Positions 1 through 7,716 of a stretch of DNA of 40,532 nt are shown piece after piece. Source of the DNA: Micromonospora okii (GTDB lineage Bacteria > Actinomycetota > Actinomycetes > Mycobacteriales > Micromonosporaceae); the NCBI RefSeq assembly GCF_020884795.1, contig NZ_BBZF01000019.1, positions 220,211-260,742 of the forward strand, read 5' to 3'. A program made the position numbers and the translations under genes. Positions within the stretch are counted from its first letter, which is position 1, and every line of letters starts with the position of its first letter. The notes beneath the pieces are model-generated. The model saw only the letters and a program-made list of their open reading frames with translations. It did no database searches and was not told the origin of the DNA.

Positions 1-1646
1 ACGCTGACCGCGTCGTAGCCGGTCACCTCCGCCAGCCACCCCTCCAACTGGGCGATCAGCTCCCGATACCCGACCGTCTGCGACTCGGGCGCCAGGGGGT
101 GCACGTGGGCGAACTCCGCCCAGCTCACCGGCTCCATCTCCGTGGTCGCGTTCAGTTTCATCGTGCACGACCCCAGCGGGATCATGCCCCGGTCCAGGGC
201 GTAGTCGAAGTCCGCCAGCCGCCGCAGGTAGCGCAGCATCGCCGTCTCCGAGCGGTGCGCGCCGAACACCGGGTGGGTCAGGAACGGCGACGTGCGCGCC
301 AACGCCTGCGGCACGCCCGCGTCGACGTCGCCGTCGACGCCGGGCACCCCGAACGCCTCCCACACCCGCCGCAGGTGCGCCACCGTCGTCGTCTCGTCGC
401 AGGAGATCCCCACCCGGTCGGCGTCGACCAGCCGCAGGTTCACCCCCCGCGCCTGCGCCGCCGCGACCACCTCGGCGGCCCGCCCCGGCACCGTCGCGGC
501 CACCGTGTCGAAGAACGCCACGTCCGCGACGGACACCCCGCCGGCGCGCAACCCGGCCGCGAGCCGCGCCGCCATCTGATGGGTACGCTCCGCGATGCCC
601 CGCAGCCCCTCCGGGCCGTGGTACACGGCGTACATGCCGGCCATCACCGCCAGCAGCACCTGCGCGGTGCAGATGTTGCTGGTCGCCTTCTCCCGCCGGA
701 TGTGCTGCTCGCGGGTCTGCAACGCCAGCCGGTACGCCGGGTTGCCGTCGGCGTCGCGGGACACCCCCACGAGGCGGCCCGGCAGCATCCGCTCCAACCC
801 GGAACGCACCGCCAGGTACCCGGCGTGGGGGCCGCCGAAGCCCATCGGCACCCCGAACCGCTGGGTGGTGCCCGCCGCGATGTCCGCGCCGGCCTCCCCC
901 GGCGGGCGCAGCAGCGTCAACGCCAGCAGGTCCGCCGCCACGCACACCAGCGCCCCCACCCCGTGGGCGGCGGCCACCAGCGGCGCGTGGTCGCGTACCG
1001 CCCCCGACGCCCCCGGGTACTGCACGTGCAGGCCGAAGAACTCCGCCGGCAGCTCGTCAACATCCAGGTCCAGCACCCGCACCTCGATGCCCAGCGGCTG
1101 CGCCCGGCTGGCGATCACCGCGATGGTCTGCGGCAACGCGTCGGCGTCGACGACGTACACGGGGCTCTTGCTCCGCGACGCCCGCCGCGCCAGGGTCATC
1201 GCCTCCGCCGCGGCGGTGCCCTCGTCGAGCATCGACGCGTTCGCCGTGGCCAGGCCCGTCAGGTCCGTCACCATCGTCTGGAAGTTCAGCAGCGCCTCCA
1301 GCCGACCCTGGCTGATCTCCGGCTGGTACGGGGTGTACGCCGTGTACCAGGCCGGGTTCTCCAGCACGTTGCGGCGGATCACCGCCGGGGTGTGCGTGCC
1401 GTGGTACCCCAGGCCGATCATGGACACGGCCACGGTGTTGCGGGCGGCCAGGGCCCGCAGCTCGGCCAGGGCGTCGTGCTCGCTCGCCGGCTCCGGCAGG
1501 TCCAGGGTGCCGTGCCAGCGGATCACCTCGGGGATCGCGGCGTCCATCAGCTCGTCGATCGACTCGTAGCCGACGGCGGCCAACATGCGCCGCTCGTCGT
1601 CGGGGCCCGGCCCGATGTGACGGGCGGCGAACGGCTCAACGGTCAT
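1..1646 (-). CDS. gcvP: Glycine dehydrogenase (P protein), N-terminal part, cut by window edge
   Basis: P protein of the glycine cleavage system: a PLP enzyme that decarboxylates glycine and passes the aminomethyl group to lipoylated GcvH. The leftward reading frame from ATG at 1646 stays open to base 1, giving about 548 residues of a family that is usually 940-970 long. The start reads MTVEPFAARHIGP, followed by family segments such as MIGLGYHGTHTP, ENPAWYTAYTPYQPEISQGR, RRDKATSN-like RREKATSNICTAQ and LGSCTMKLN near the cut end. The PLP lysine lies in the missing C-terminal half. A GGGAG ribosome site stands about 8 nt before the ATG. The gene has its own promoter and a glycine riboswitch in its leader, so it should be induced by glycine. 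gcvH lies 8 kb away in the same orientation; gcvT is not in the window. Start and identity are secure. Confidence 0.96.
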   Translation of the reverse strand, partial: MTVEPFAARHIGPGPDDERRMLAAVGYESIDELMDAAIPEVIRWHGTLDLPEPASEHDALAELRALAARNTVAVSMIGLGYHGTHTPAVIRRNVLENPAWYTAYTPYQPEISQGRLEALLNFQTMVTDLTGLATANASMLDEGTAAAEAMTLARRASRSKSPVYVVDADALPQTIAVIASRAQPLGIEVRVLDLDVDELPAEFFGLHVQYPGASGAVRDHAPLVAAAHGVGALVCVAADLLALTLLRPPGEAGADIAAGTTQRFGVPMGFGGPHAGYLAVRSGLERMLPGRLVGVSRDADGNPAYRLALQTREQHIRREKATSNICTAQVLLAVMAGMYAVYHGPEGLRGIAERTHQMAARLAAGLRAGGVSVADVAFFDTVAATVPGRAAEVVAAAQARGVNLRLVDADRVGISCDETTTVAHLRRVWEAFGVPGVDGDVDAGVPQALARTSPFLTHPVFGAHRSETAMLRYLRRLADFDYALDRGMIPLGSCTMKLNATTEMEPVSWAEFAHVHPLAPESQTVGYRELIAQLEGWLAEVTGYDAVS

Positions 1647-1694
1647 GGCGGCGCTCCCGAGGGGGTGAGGTCGACAGGTCGGCCTCCCCCTGAG

Positions 1695-1830
1695 TCACGC
1701 CCCGGGCAAGGGCGCTCCACAGTGCCATCCCGCGAGGTCCTTCTGCCTGAGAGGTTCCGGGGAGGAAGCTGCCCCTTCGGCGCCGCCCACACCACCGGGC
1801 GGTCTCTCCCACGCGGGGGTACCGGCACCC
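1695..1830 (-). promoter_or_regulatory. Glycine riboswitch (single aptamer) in the gcvP leader
   Basis: Read on the minus strand, the leader contains GGGAGAGACC (1810-1801), GCGCCGAAGGGGCAG (about 1784-1770) and CCTCTCAGGCAGAAGGACC (1755-1737), the conserved core words of the glycine aptamer. Flanking CCCGCG (1817-1812) and CGCGGG (1734-1729) can pair as the P1 helix. Only one aptamer is seen. The sequence just downstream (about 1728-1695, with GGCACTGTGGAGC) resembles the remnant second domain of type-1 singlet glycine riboswitches. The leader ends about 80 nt before the gcvP ATG. No poly-U terminator is visible, so control may be at translation, but that is inference. Confidence 0.93.
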
Positions 1831-1833
1831 CCC

Positions 1834-1861
1834 ACGCTACCAGCGCCGCCGTCGCCGGCAA
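1834..1861 (-). promoter_or_regulatory. Candidate gcvP promoter
   Basis: On the minus strand TTGCCG (1861-1856) is followed after 16 nt by TAGCGT (1839-1834), a fair match to actinobacterial sigma-A type -35/-10 boxes (TTGnnn, TAnnnT). Transcription would start around 1828, directly before the riboswitch aptamer. Confidence 0.5.
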
Positions 1862-1897
1862 CCGCCGTACCGCCCCGCGCGGCGGCCCGGCGTGGGG

Positions 1898-2779
1898 TCA
1901 CCCGCCGCCGGCCACCAACTGCCCGGCCTCGGCCGGGGCGTCGGCGGGGGCGAGCCGGTCGGCGAGGGCGGGCAGCGCCACCCCCAGCGGCGCGTCGAGG
2001 CGCACCGAGGCGTACCCGTCGCCGCGCGTCGGCCCCTGGTTCACCACCGCCACCGGGATGCCGCGCCGCGCCGCGTCGATGACGAACCGGCGGCCCGACA
2101 TCACCGTCAACGACGACCCGAGCACCAGCAGCGACCGGGCCCCGCGCACCAGGTCGAAACAGCGGGCCACCCGCGCCGCGGGCACCGTCTCGCCGAAGAA
2201 CACCACGTCGGGTTTCAGCACCCCCGTGCGGCAGGACCCGCAGTCGACCGTGCGGAACCGGGCCACCTCGGCGTCGGCCAGGTCCACGTCCCCGTCGGGG
2301 TTGACCGCGGCGACCGCCGCGTCGAAGCCCGGGTTCGCCTGGCGCAGCCGCCGGTCCAACTCCTCCCGGGAGGTGCGGTTGCCGCAGCCCAGGCACACCA
2401 CCTCGTCGAGGCTGCCGTGCAACTCCACCACCGGCGTCGACCCGGCGGCGGCGTGCAGGCCGTCGACGTTCTGGGTGATCACCGCGTCGACCAGCCCGGC
2501 GCGCTGCAACCGGGCCACCGCCCGGTGCCCGCCGTTGGGGGCCGCCCGGGCGATCGTGCGCCACCCCAGGTGGCTGCGCGCCCAGTAACGGCGCCGCGCC
2601 ACCGCATCCCCCGTGAACGTCTGGAACGTCATCGGGGTGTGCCGGCGGGCCACGCCGCTGGGCCCCCGGTAGTCGGGGATGCCGGAGTCGGTGGACAGGC
2701 CGGCGCCGCTGAGCACCACGACCCCACCGGCGGCGAGCAGCCCGGCCAGCGCGTCGGTCGTCTCGGTCACGCCGTCCAT
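1898..2779 (-). CDS. Sir2 family NAD-dependent protein deacylase (sirtuin)
   Basis: Removes acyl groups from lysines using NAD+. The 293-residue product shows GAGLSTDSGIPDYRG (residues 25-39, NAD binding), TQNVDGLH (102-109), the catalytic His of ELHG (about 121) and a four-Cys zinc site, CLGC (129-132) with CGSC (180-183). The GAGxSxxSGIPDYR form points to the class II (SIRT4-like) branch. The start ATG at 2779 gives the usual short N-terminus; the open frame runs on upstream to 3157, but that extension is low-complexity and overlaps the opposite-strand SDR gene. The gene lies upstream of gcvP on the same strand but is separated from it by the riboswitch promoter. The target proteins cannot be told from the sequence. 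Confidence 0.93.
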   Translation of the reverse strand: MDGVTETTDALAGLLAAGGVVVLSGAGLSTDSGIPDYRGPSGVARRHTPMTFQTFTGDAVARRRYWARSHLGWRTIARAAPNGGHRAVARLQRAGLVDAVITQNVDGLHAAAGSTPVVELHGSLDEVVCLGCGNRTSREELDRRLRQANPGFDAAVAAVNPDGDVDLADAEVARFRTVDCGSCRTGVLKPDVVFFGETVPAARVARCFDLVRGARSLLVLGSSLTVMSGRRFVIDAARRGIPVAVVNQGPTRGDGYASVRLDAPLGVALPALADRLAPADAPAEAGQLVAGGG

Positions 2780-2897
2780 GCTGCCGCACCGCACCCTCCG
2801 CCGCCCGCCCCCGGGCCGTGACCTGCGCCGCTCCCACCCGGGGCCCGTGCGGCCGACCGTCGGGTGCCGGCGGCCCGCAGCCGCTACGTTGGCAGGT

Positions 2898-3557
2898 ATG
2901 CGCGTCGTCATCGCCGGTGGACACGGCAAGGTCGCCCGGCTGCTGCAGACCGACCTCGCCGGCCGCGGCGACACCCCCGTCGGGCTGATCCGCAACCCCG
3001 ACCACGCCCCGGCGCTGCGCGCCACCGGCGCGCAGGCACGGGTGTGCGACCTCGAACACGCCGACGTCGCGCAGGTCGCCGCGCACCTGGCCGACGCCGA
3101 CGCGGTGGTCTTCGCCGCCGGCGCGGGCCCCGGCAGCGGCGCCGCCCGCAAGGACACCGTCGACCGGGCCGCCGCCGTCCTGCTCGCCGACGCCGCCGAA
3201 CAGGCCGGGGTCCGCCGCTACCTGCTGGTCTCCTCCATGGGCGTCGACGACGCCCCGCCCGCCGGCACCGACGAGGTCTTCGCCGCCTACCTGCGGGCCA
3301 AGAAGGCCGCCGAGGACGACCTGACCGCCCGGGACCTGGACTGGACGGTGCTGCGCCCCGGCCGGCTCACCGACGACCCACCCACCGGGCGGGTCACCCT
3401 CGCCCCGCGCGTCGACGCCGGCGCCGTCACCCGCACCGACGTCGCCCGGGTCCTCGCCGCCCTGCTGCACCGCCCCGGCAGCGTCGGCGCGGTGCTGGAA
3501 CTCGTCGGCGGGAACACCCCCATCGCCGACGCCGTCGCCGCCGTCGGCCGCCCCTGA
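2898..3557 (+). CDS. NAD(P)-binding SDR-like protein, NmrA/YwnB type
   Basis: A 219-residue atypical short-chain dehydrogenase. The N-terminal dinucleotide-binding motif is IAGGHGKVARLL (residues 5-16); it is followed by VSSMGVDD and the TVLRPGRLTDD segment typical of NAD(P)H-binding family proteins that lack the usual Tyr-x3-Lys catalytic pair (here YLRAKKAAEDDL supplies a related YxxxK). The likely role is an oxidoreductase or redox sensor of unknown substrate. ATG at 2898 was chosen because the glycine motif follows at once; the frame opens at 2679 but the extra residues are shadow sequence over the sirtuin. TACGTT lies 8 nt before the ATG, so a leaderless transcript is possible. It is divergent from the sirtuin and its stop lies 10 bp from that of the convergent coiled-coil gene. 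Confidence 0.88.
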   Translation: MRVVIAGGHGKVARLLQTDLAGRGDTPVGLIRNPDHAPALRATGAQARVCDLEHADVAQVAAHLADADAVVFAAGAGPGSGAARKDTVDRAAAVLLADAAEQAGVRRYLLVSSMGVDDAPPAGTDEVFAAYLRAKKAAEDDLTARDLDWTVLRPGRLTDDPPTGRVTLAPRVDAGAVTRTDVARVLAALLHRPGSVGAVLELVGGNTPIADAVAAVGRP

Positions 3558-3567
3558 ACCAGGACGG

Positions 3568-4182
3568 CTACCCGCCGAGGGCCTGCCCCAACTGGTGACC
3601 GGCCGCGCCCGCCGCCACCGCGTCGGCCCGCAACTGCTCCGCCTGCGCCAGCAGGTGCGACTGCCACCGCGCGAACTGCTGCTGCCCGGCCGTGACCGCC
3701 GCCACCAGCGCCGCGTTGCGGGCCTCCAGCTCCCGCACCCGCTCCTGCACCTCCTCGGCGTGCGGCCCCGACCGGCCCGCCACCGTCTGGGCGCGGCGGT
3801 GCGCCTCGGCGAGGATGTCGTCGGCCTGCCGCCGCGCGTCGGCGACGATCTCCGCCCCCTCCGCGCTGGCCTCGGAGATCGTGCGGCTCGCCTCGTCCTG
3901 CGCCCGCGCCGCCAACTCGATCGCCATCGGGTCCGGGCCCTGCGGCACCGCGCTGGGCAACGCGCCGTGCCGCAGCATCTCCACCTGCTGCACCAGCGTC
4001 TCGTTCTCCCGCCGCAGCCGCTGCGCCTCGCCGTCGAGCACCGCGATCCGCTCGTCGGCGGCCCGGACCAGCACGACGACGTCGTCGGCCGGCAACCAGT
4101 CACCGCCCCGGAACCGGCGCGTCTCCAACGCCCCCACCGCGCGGCTCGTCGCGCCCGTGCGGTCGCCGTGGTCGATGCTCAT
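3568..4182 (-). CDS. DivIVA-like coiled-coil protein, third gene of the NOS operon
   Basis: A 204-residue hydrophilic protein of unknown exact function. After a variable N-terminus, about residues 35-75 (VVLVRAADERIAVLDGEAQRLRRENETLVQQVEML) and 95-185 are heptad-like and rich in Ala, Glu, Arg and Gln, as in DivIVA/Wag31 and ATP synthase b-like coiled coils. There is no membrane segment or signal peptide. The stretch IVADARRQADDILAEAHRRA closely resembles DivIVA-family segments, but the N-terminal DivIVA lipid-binding motif is not evident. Its ATG overlaps the stop of the flavohemoglobin gene (ATGA), so the two are translationally coupled. The context suggests a scaffold or polar anchor for the NO-handling proteins; that is inference only. 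Confidence 0.85.
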   Translation of the reverse strand: MSIDHGDRTGATSRAVGALETRRFRGGDWLPADDVVVLVRAADERIAVLDGEAQRLRRENETLVQQVEMLRHGALPSAVPQGPDPMAIELAARAQDEASRTISEASAEGAEIVADARRQADDILAEAHRRAQTVAGRSGPHAEEVQERVRELEARNAALVAAVTAGQQQFARWQSHLLAQAEQLRADAVAAGAAGHQLGQALGG

Positions 4183-5402
4183 CGGGCACCTGTCCCCGTG
4201 AAGTCCCGCCGCGCGGCCCCGGCCGCGCCCGCGAGGGGCGGATAGAGGGAATGGTCGTAACTCTCGGTCAGAACCCGTTCCGGTGGCACGCCCGACGCCG
4301 TCAACGCGGTGATCGTCTCCCGGGTCATCTCCGGGCTGCCGCAGACCAGCACGTCGGCCTCCCGCCACGGGCCCAACCGCACCGCCGTCTCCGCGGCCGT
4401 GCCCACCGCCCCCGGCCACTGCCACCCGGACTCCACCGTCGGCACGTACCGCAACCAGCCCTCCGACCACGAACCCGGCGGACCCGCCGCCGCGAGTTCC
4501 CGCAACGCCCGGTCATCGTACAGGTGCTCCGGGGTGCGGCCACCCACCACCAACGTCGTCGGACGCCGGCCCCCCTGCCGCGCCACCGCCTCCGCCACCG
4601 CCCGCAACGGCGCCAACCCCGTGCCGCCGGCCACCAGCAGCAACGGCAGGTGCGGCGACCGGTCGAACGACGACAGCGCCGCCCCCACCGGGGAACCCAG
4701 CAACACCTCGTCCCCCTGGGCCAGCCGGCGCACCACGTGCGTGGAGAAGCGGCCCGCCGCGCGCACGTGGAACTCGATCGTGCCGTCCGGGCGCGGCGCG
4801 TTCGCCGGCGACAGGTACCGCCACAGCCGCAACTGCGGCACCTGCACCGGCAGCGACTGCCCCGGCAGGTACTCGCACAGGTAGTTCGGGCGCACCGTGA
4901 ACACGCACACGTCCGCGCGGCGGCGCTGCACCGCCAGGACCTCCGCCTCCCAGTACGGCGGCGTCGACCGCTCCGCCTCCGCCGCACCCGACAGCATCAG
5001 CCGTGCCACCACGTCGTACGCGCCCGCCCACTCCGCCCGCAACGCCGGCGTCCACCCCGGGCCGAGGAACCGCTCCAACGTCGCCAGCAGCGCCTGCCCC
5101 ACCCACATGTAGTGCCACTCCCCCAGCAGCACGGGGCGGCCCTGCCGGTCGGTGCCCCGGAACCGGCGGTGGTCGGCGCCCAACCGCCGCGCGAACGCCG
5201 CCAACTCCCGCTCGTCGTCGACGTGGCTCACCACGTGCCCCAACGCCGCCAGCAGCTTGTCCTCCTGGTAGCGCATGTTCGTCGGGAACATCGACCGGGT
5301 CTCCGGCGCGATCGTGAACAACGTCGCGTAGAAGTACCTCGCCGCCTCCGGGCCGGCCACCGAGAACTGCGCCCAACTCTGCCGCAACGCCGCCGCGTCC
5401 AC
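4179..5402 (-). CDS. Flavohemoglobin-like globin/FAD/NAD(P) reductase
   Basis: A 407-residue protein with a globin domain (1-140) fused to a ferredoxin-reductase-type FAD and NAD(P) module (150-395). The globin part has the B10 Tyr (FYATLF, Y25), an E-helix Gln (Q46), proximal His78 (ADHRRF) and Tyr98. The reductase part has RYLS (195-198) in place of the usual RxYS FAD motif, GGTGLAPLRA for NAD(P), and a C-terminal VCGSPEM. The F-G region carries an insertion (FRGTDRQGRPVLLGEWH) compared with E. coli Hmp. Flavohemoglobins convert NO and O2 to nitrate, so it may protect the cell from NO made by the gene just upstream; the reductase half could also supply electrons to NOS (inference). The GTG start lies 3 nt after the NOS stop, with GAGG in the NOS tail. 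Confidence 0.92.
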   Translation of the reverse strand: MDAAALRQSWAQFSVAGPEAARYFYATLFTIAPETRSMFPTNMRYQEDKLLAALGHVVSHVDDERELAAFARRLGADHRRFRGTDRQGRPVLLGEWHYMWVGQALLATLERFLGPGWTPALRAEWAGAYDVVARLMLSGAAEAERSTPPYWEAEVLAVQRRRADVCVFTVRPNYLCEYLPGQSLPVQVPQLRLWRYLSPANAPRPDGTIEFHVRAAGRFSTHVVRRLAQGDEVLLGSPVGAALSSFDRSPHLPLLLVAGGTGLAPLRAVAEAVARQGGRRPTTLVVGGRTPEHLYDDRALRELAAAGPPGSWSEGWLRYVPTVESGWQWPGAVGTAAETAVRLGPWREADVLVCGSPEMTRETITALTASGVPPERVLTESYDHSLYPPLAGAAGAARRDFTGTGAR

Positions 5403-5405
5403 GCC

Positions 5406-6677
5406 TCAGCCCTCCCGCCGGCGGGCCGCGTCGTGACGCTCCCGCAGGGTCAGCTCCGCCACGCCGTCCGGCCCGTACGCCCGCCGCGCCGGCCACAGGT
5501 TCGGGTTCGGCACCCGGGTGTCGTAGTAGCGGTGGTGCACCGCGTGCAACGCCGCCCACCCCACGCTGCCGTTGAGCCACGACCAGTCACCGTGCACCGG
5601 CCGGCCCGCCCGCTCCTCCTGCGCGCAGAACTTCATGAACAACTCCGACTCCGTGTGCGGGTCCGACACCCGCACCCCGGCCAGCCGGAACGAGTGCAGC
5701 ACCGCCTGGTTGATCACCAGCACGGCGTGTTCCCGCCACAGGGTGTCCTCCCGGGACGTGTCCAGCCCCAGCCCCCGCGCCACCGGCAGCAACTGGTCGT
5801 AGCGCTCCCGGTCGCCCATGTTGCGGGTGCCGATCTCGTCGCTGAGGTAGTGGCCGTTGAACGGCGCGCAACTGTAGTCCACCCCACCGACGCGCAGCCG
5901 CATGTTGCTGATCACCGGCAGCGCGTGCCACCGCAACCGCAGCGCCTCGAACCACGGGTGCTCCGGGTGCGTCAGGGCGACCTCCCGCACCAGGTCCCGG
6001 GGCACCTCCACCAGCGTCGGCTCCTCGTACGCCGTCTCGATCACCCACGGCAGCAGGTCGAAGCGCCCCGGCACCGGCGGCGGACGCCACCCCAACCGCA
6101 CCGCCGCGTCCGTCATCGCCACCTGCGCCGGATCACCCAGCACCGACCCGTTGAACCCGCGCCGCCCGCAGTAACGGACGAGCTGGTCGTTCCACACCCG
6201 AGCCCGGGGACCCACCCCCGGCCGGTCCGGCGCGAACACCGTCATCACCGACTGGATCCGGCCACCGTTGTCCGCCACCGCCAGGTGCTGCGCCAACTCC
6301 CGGGCGATCCCCGCCACCGTCGTCACGTCCCGGCGGTCCCGCACCCGCAGGCCCGCCCAGCGGACCCGGCCCACGCAGCGCACCGACTGCCGCCACGCCA
6401 CCTTCGCCCCGTACACCAGCTCCTCGCTCGTGTGCCGGTACGTGCCCGTCACCGCGATCTCCTCGCGCACCCGCGCGACCCGCTCGGCCAACCCCGGCAG
6501 GCGCCGCTCGGTGTGGAACAGGCGCAGGAAGTCCACCGCCTCCGCCACCACGTCCCCGGCCGGCGGGTCCACCGGCGGCGGCGCGCCGTGCGCCACCGGG
6601 CAACCCGACCCGTTGCCGTCCACGGCACGACCGCCGACGTCCATCACGGTCACGGCGGCATGACTGTCAGTCTGCAC
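5406..6677 (-). CDS. nos: Bacterial nitric oxide synthase oxygenase, divergent
   Basis: Oxidises L-arginine to citrulline and NO with electrons from a partner reductase. Of 423 residues, the heme-thiolate motif is WRQSVRC (95-101, ligand Cys101), and SVMTVFAP, RVWNDQLVRY, GWRPPPVPGRFDLLP, RWHALPVISNMRL and APFNGHY-LSDEIGTRN are all recognisable, with the substrate Glu at 281. Two usually conserved spots differ. The Trp of FNGWY is His276. The C-terminal VPPxSGSxTPVFH pterin/dimer segment of other NOSs is replaced by NGSVGWAALHAVHH. The first 45 residues are variable and contain GCPVAH; GTG at 6677 or ATG at 6644 could be the start. No reductase domain is fused, but a flavohemoglobin follows directly. 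Family membership is firm; the exact chemistry is less so. Confidence 0.93.
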   Translation of the reverse strand: MQTDSHAAVTVMDVGGRAVDGNGSGCPVAHGAPPPVDPPAGDVVAEAVDFLRLFHTERRLPGLAERVARVREEIAVTGTYRHTSEELVYGAKVAWRQSVRCVGRVRWAGLRVRDRRDVTTVAGIARELAQHLAVADNGGRIQSVMTVFAPDRPGVGPRARVWNDQLVRYCGRRGFNGSVLGDPAQVAMTDAAVRLGWRPPPVPGRFDLLPWVIETAYEEPTLVEVPRDLVREVALTHPEHPWFEALRLRWHALPVISNMRLRVGGVDYSCAPFNGHYLSDEIGTRNMGDRERYDQLLPVARGLGLDTSREDTLWREHAVLVINQAVLHSFRLAGVRVSDPHTESELFMKFCAQEERAGRPVHGDWSWLNGSVGWAALHAVHHRYYDTRVPNPNLWPARRAYGPDGVAELTLRERHDAARRREG

Positions 6678-6806
6678 TTCGGTTCAAATCCGCTCGTCGG
6701 GCAGCGTCGTCGCCACTGCCTGCGTCGTCCCGCCCGCCGAGCCCACCACCGCACACCGCATCAACAGACGGTGACATCCCAGCGGCAGGCCGCGAACGCC
6801 GCACAT

Positions 6807-6835
6807 AGGATTCCCGTGAACGTAAAAGCTGTCAA
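6807..6835 (-). promoter_or_regulatory. Candidate promoter of the NOS operon
   Basis: In the 250-bp gap upstream of nos, the minus strand has TTGACA (6835-6830) and, 17 nt on, AATCCT (6812-6807). The -35 box is perfect and the -10 box weak. The stretch around it (about 6805-6845) is clearly lower in GC than its neighbours. Nothing else is recognised in 6678-6928. Confidence 0.4.
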
Positions 6836-6928
6836 CATGACGACTCGCATCGGGACCGTGCACAATCGACACATCCCGCCAAGCCGACCACACTGGACAC
6901 GCCCGCCAGGGGCTGAGAGTCGGGGAGG

Positions 6929-7510
6929 CTAACCCGCGCGCCGACGCGCCCGCCGGGCCGCCAACTCGTCGTGCACCGGGTCCTCCTCCGGCACGCCCAC
7001 CACGGGCTCCGCCGGCTCGGCCGGCAGGTGCGACAACGACCCCTCGATCTCCTTGAACGCCCCACCGATCGCGATGCCGAACACGCCCTGGCCGCCCTGC
7101 AACAGGTCGACCACCTCCTCCGGCGACCGGCACTCGTACACCGTCGTGCCGTCCGAGATCAGCGTGATCCCCGCCAGGTCGGCCACCCCACGCGACCGCA
7201 ACGCCTCGATCGCCCGACGGATGTTCTGCAACGACACCCCGGCGTCCAACAACCGCTTCACGACCTTCAACACCACCAGGTCGCGGAACGAGTACAACCG
7301 GGACGTCCCCGAACCCGACGCGTCCCGCACACTCGGCACCACCAGCGACGTCCGCGCCCAGTAGTCCAACTGCCGGTACGTGATGCCCACCGCCTGGCAG
7401 GCCGTCACACCCCGGTAGCCCACCGCGCCGTCATCCTCAGCCGCCGGCCCCGCCGGCACCACACCCGCCTCCCGCTGCGTACCAGGCTCGGGATCTCGCG
7501 GCTCGTGCAT
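6929..7510 (-). CDS. MerR family regulator (Rv1830/ResR position)
   Basis: A DNA-binding regulator of 193 residues. The winged HTH runs from about 30 to 105: GYRGVTACQAVGITYRQLDY, then WARTSLVVPS, GSGTSRLYSF and LLDAGVSLQNIRRAIEALR. The C-terminal part (ISDGTTVYECRSPEEVVDLLQGGQGVFGIAIGG) is typical of the actinobacterial MerR group that includes M. tuberculosis Rv1830 (ResR/McdR), a growth and division regulator, and the gene holds the same position relative to DUF151. No metal-binding Cys pair is present. The ATG at 7510 was chosen for a GGAGG 8 nt upstream; the frame is open further upstream but without a ribosome site. The target genes are unknown. Confidence 0.92.
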   Translation of the reverse strand: MHEPRDPEPGTQREAGVVPAGPAAEDDGAVGYRGVTACQAVGITYRQLDYWARTSLVVPSVRDASGSGTSRLYSFRDLVVLKVVKRLLDAGVSLQNIRRAIEALRSRGVADLAGITLISDGTTVYECRSPEEVVDLLQGGQGVFGIAIGGAFKEIEGSLSHLPAEPAEPVVGVPEEDPVHDELAARRARRRAG

Positions 7511-7576
7511 CCGGACAACCTCCCCGCCAGTGCGACGACGCCGCATCCGCAGACGCGCGCCCCTCGACACGGCAAC

Positions 7577-7600
7577 CCTATAGCGCCCTTGAAGAGTCAC
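7577..7600 (-). promoter_or_regulatory. Weak candidate promoter for the merR gene
   Basis: The 200-bp gap 7511-7716 contains TATAGG (7582-7577) on the minus strand, within a CTATAG palindrome, about 70 nt before the merR ATG. No convincing -35 box is seen, so this is only a -10 candidate. Confidence 0.25.
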
Positions 7601-7716
7601 CGCGAAAGACGACCGCGACACGCCGCGCAGCCACAGCAAAGATCACCCGCACCCGAGGCAGATCACCCACAGTGACCACGCCCGGCGCGGGCGCACAGGA
7701 GAAGACAACCAGGCCG

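Noticed and set aside
1643..1861. 72-residue leftward ORF over the gcvP leader
   Set aside because: It covers the glycine riboswitch core words, which explain the sequence better than a peptide.
99..2588. 829-residue rightward open frame
   Set aside because: It lies antisense to gcvP and the sirtuin, is Arg/His/Pro/Gly-rich and has no domain; the leftward frames give clear proteins. A high-GC shadow.
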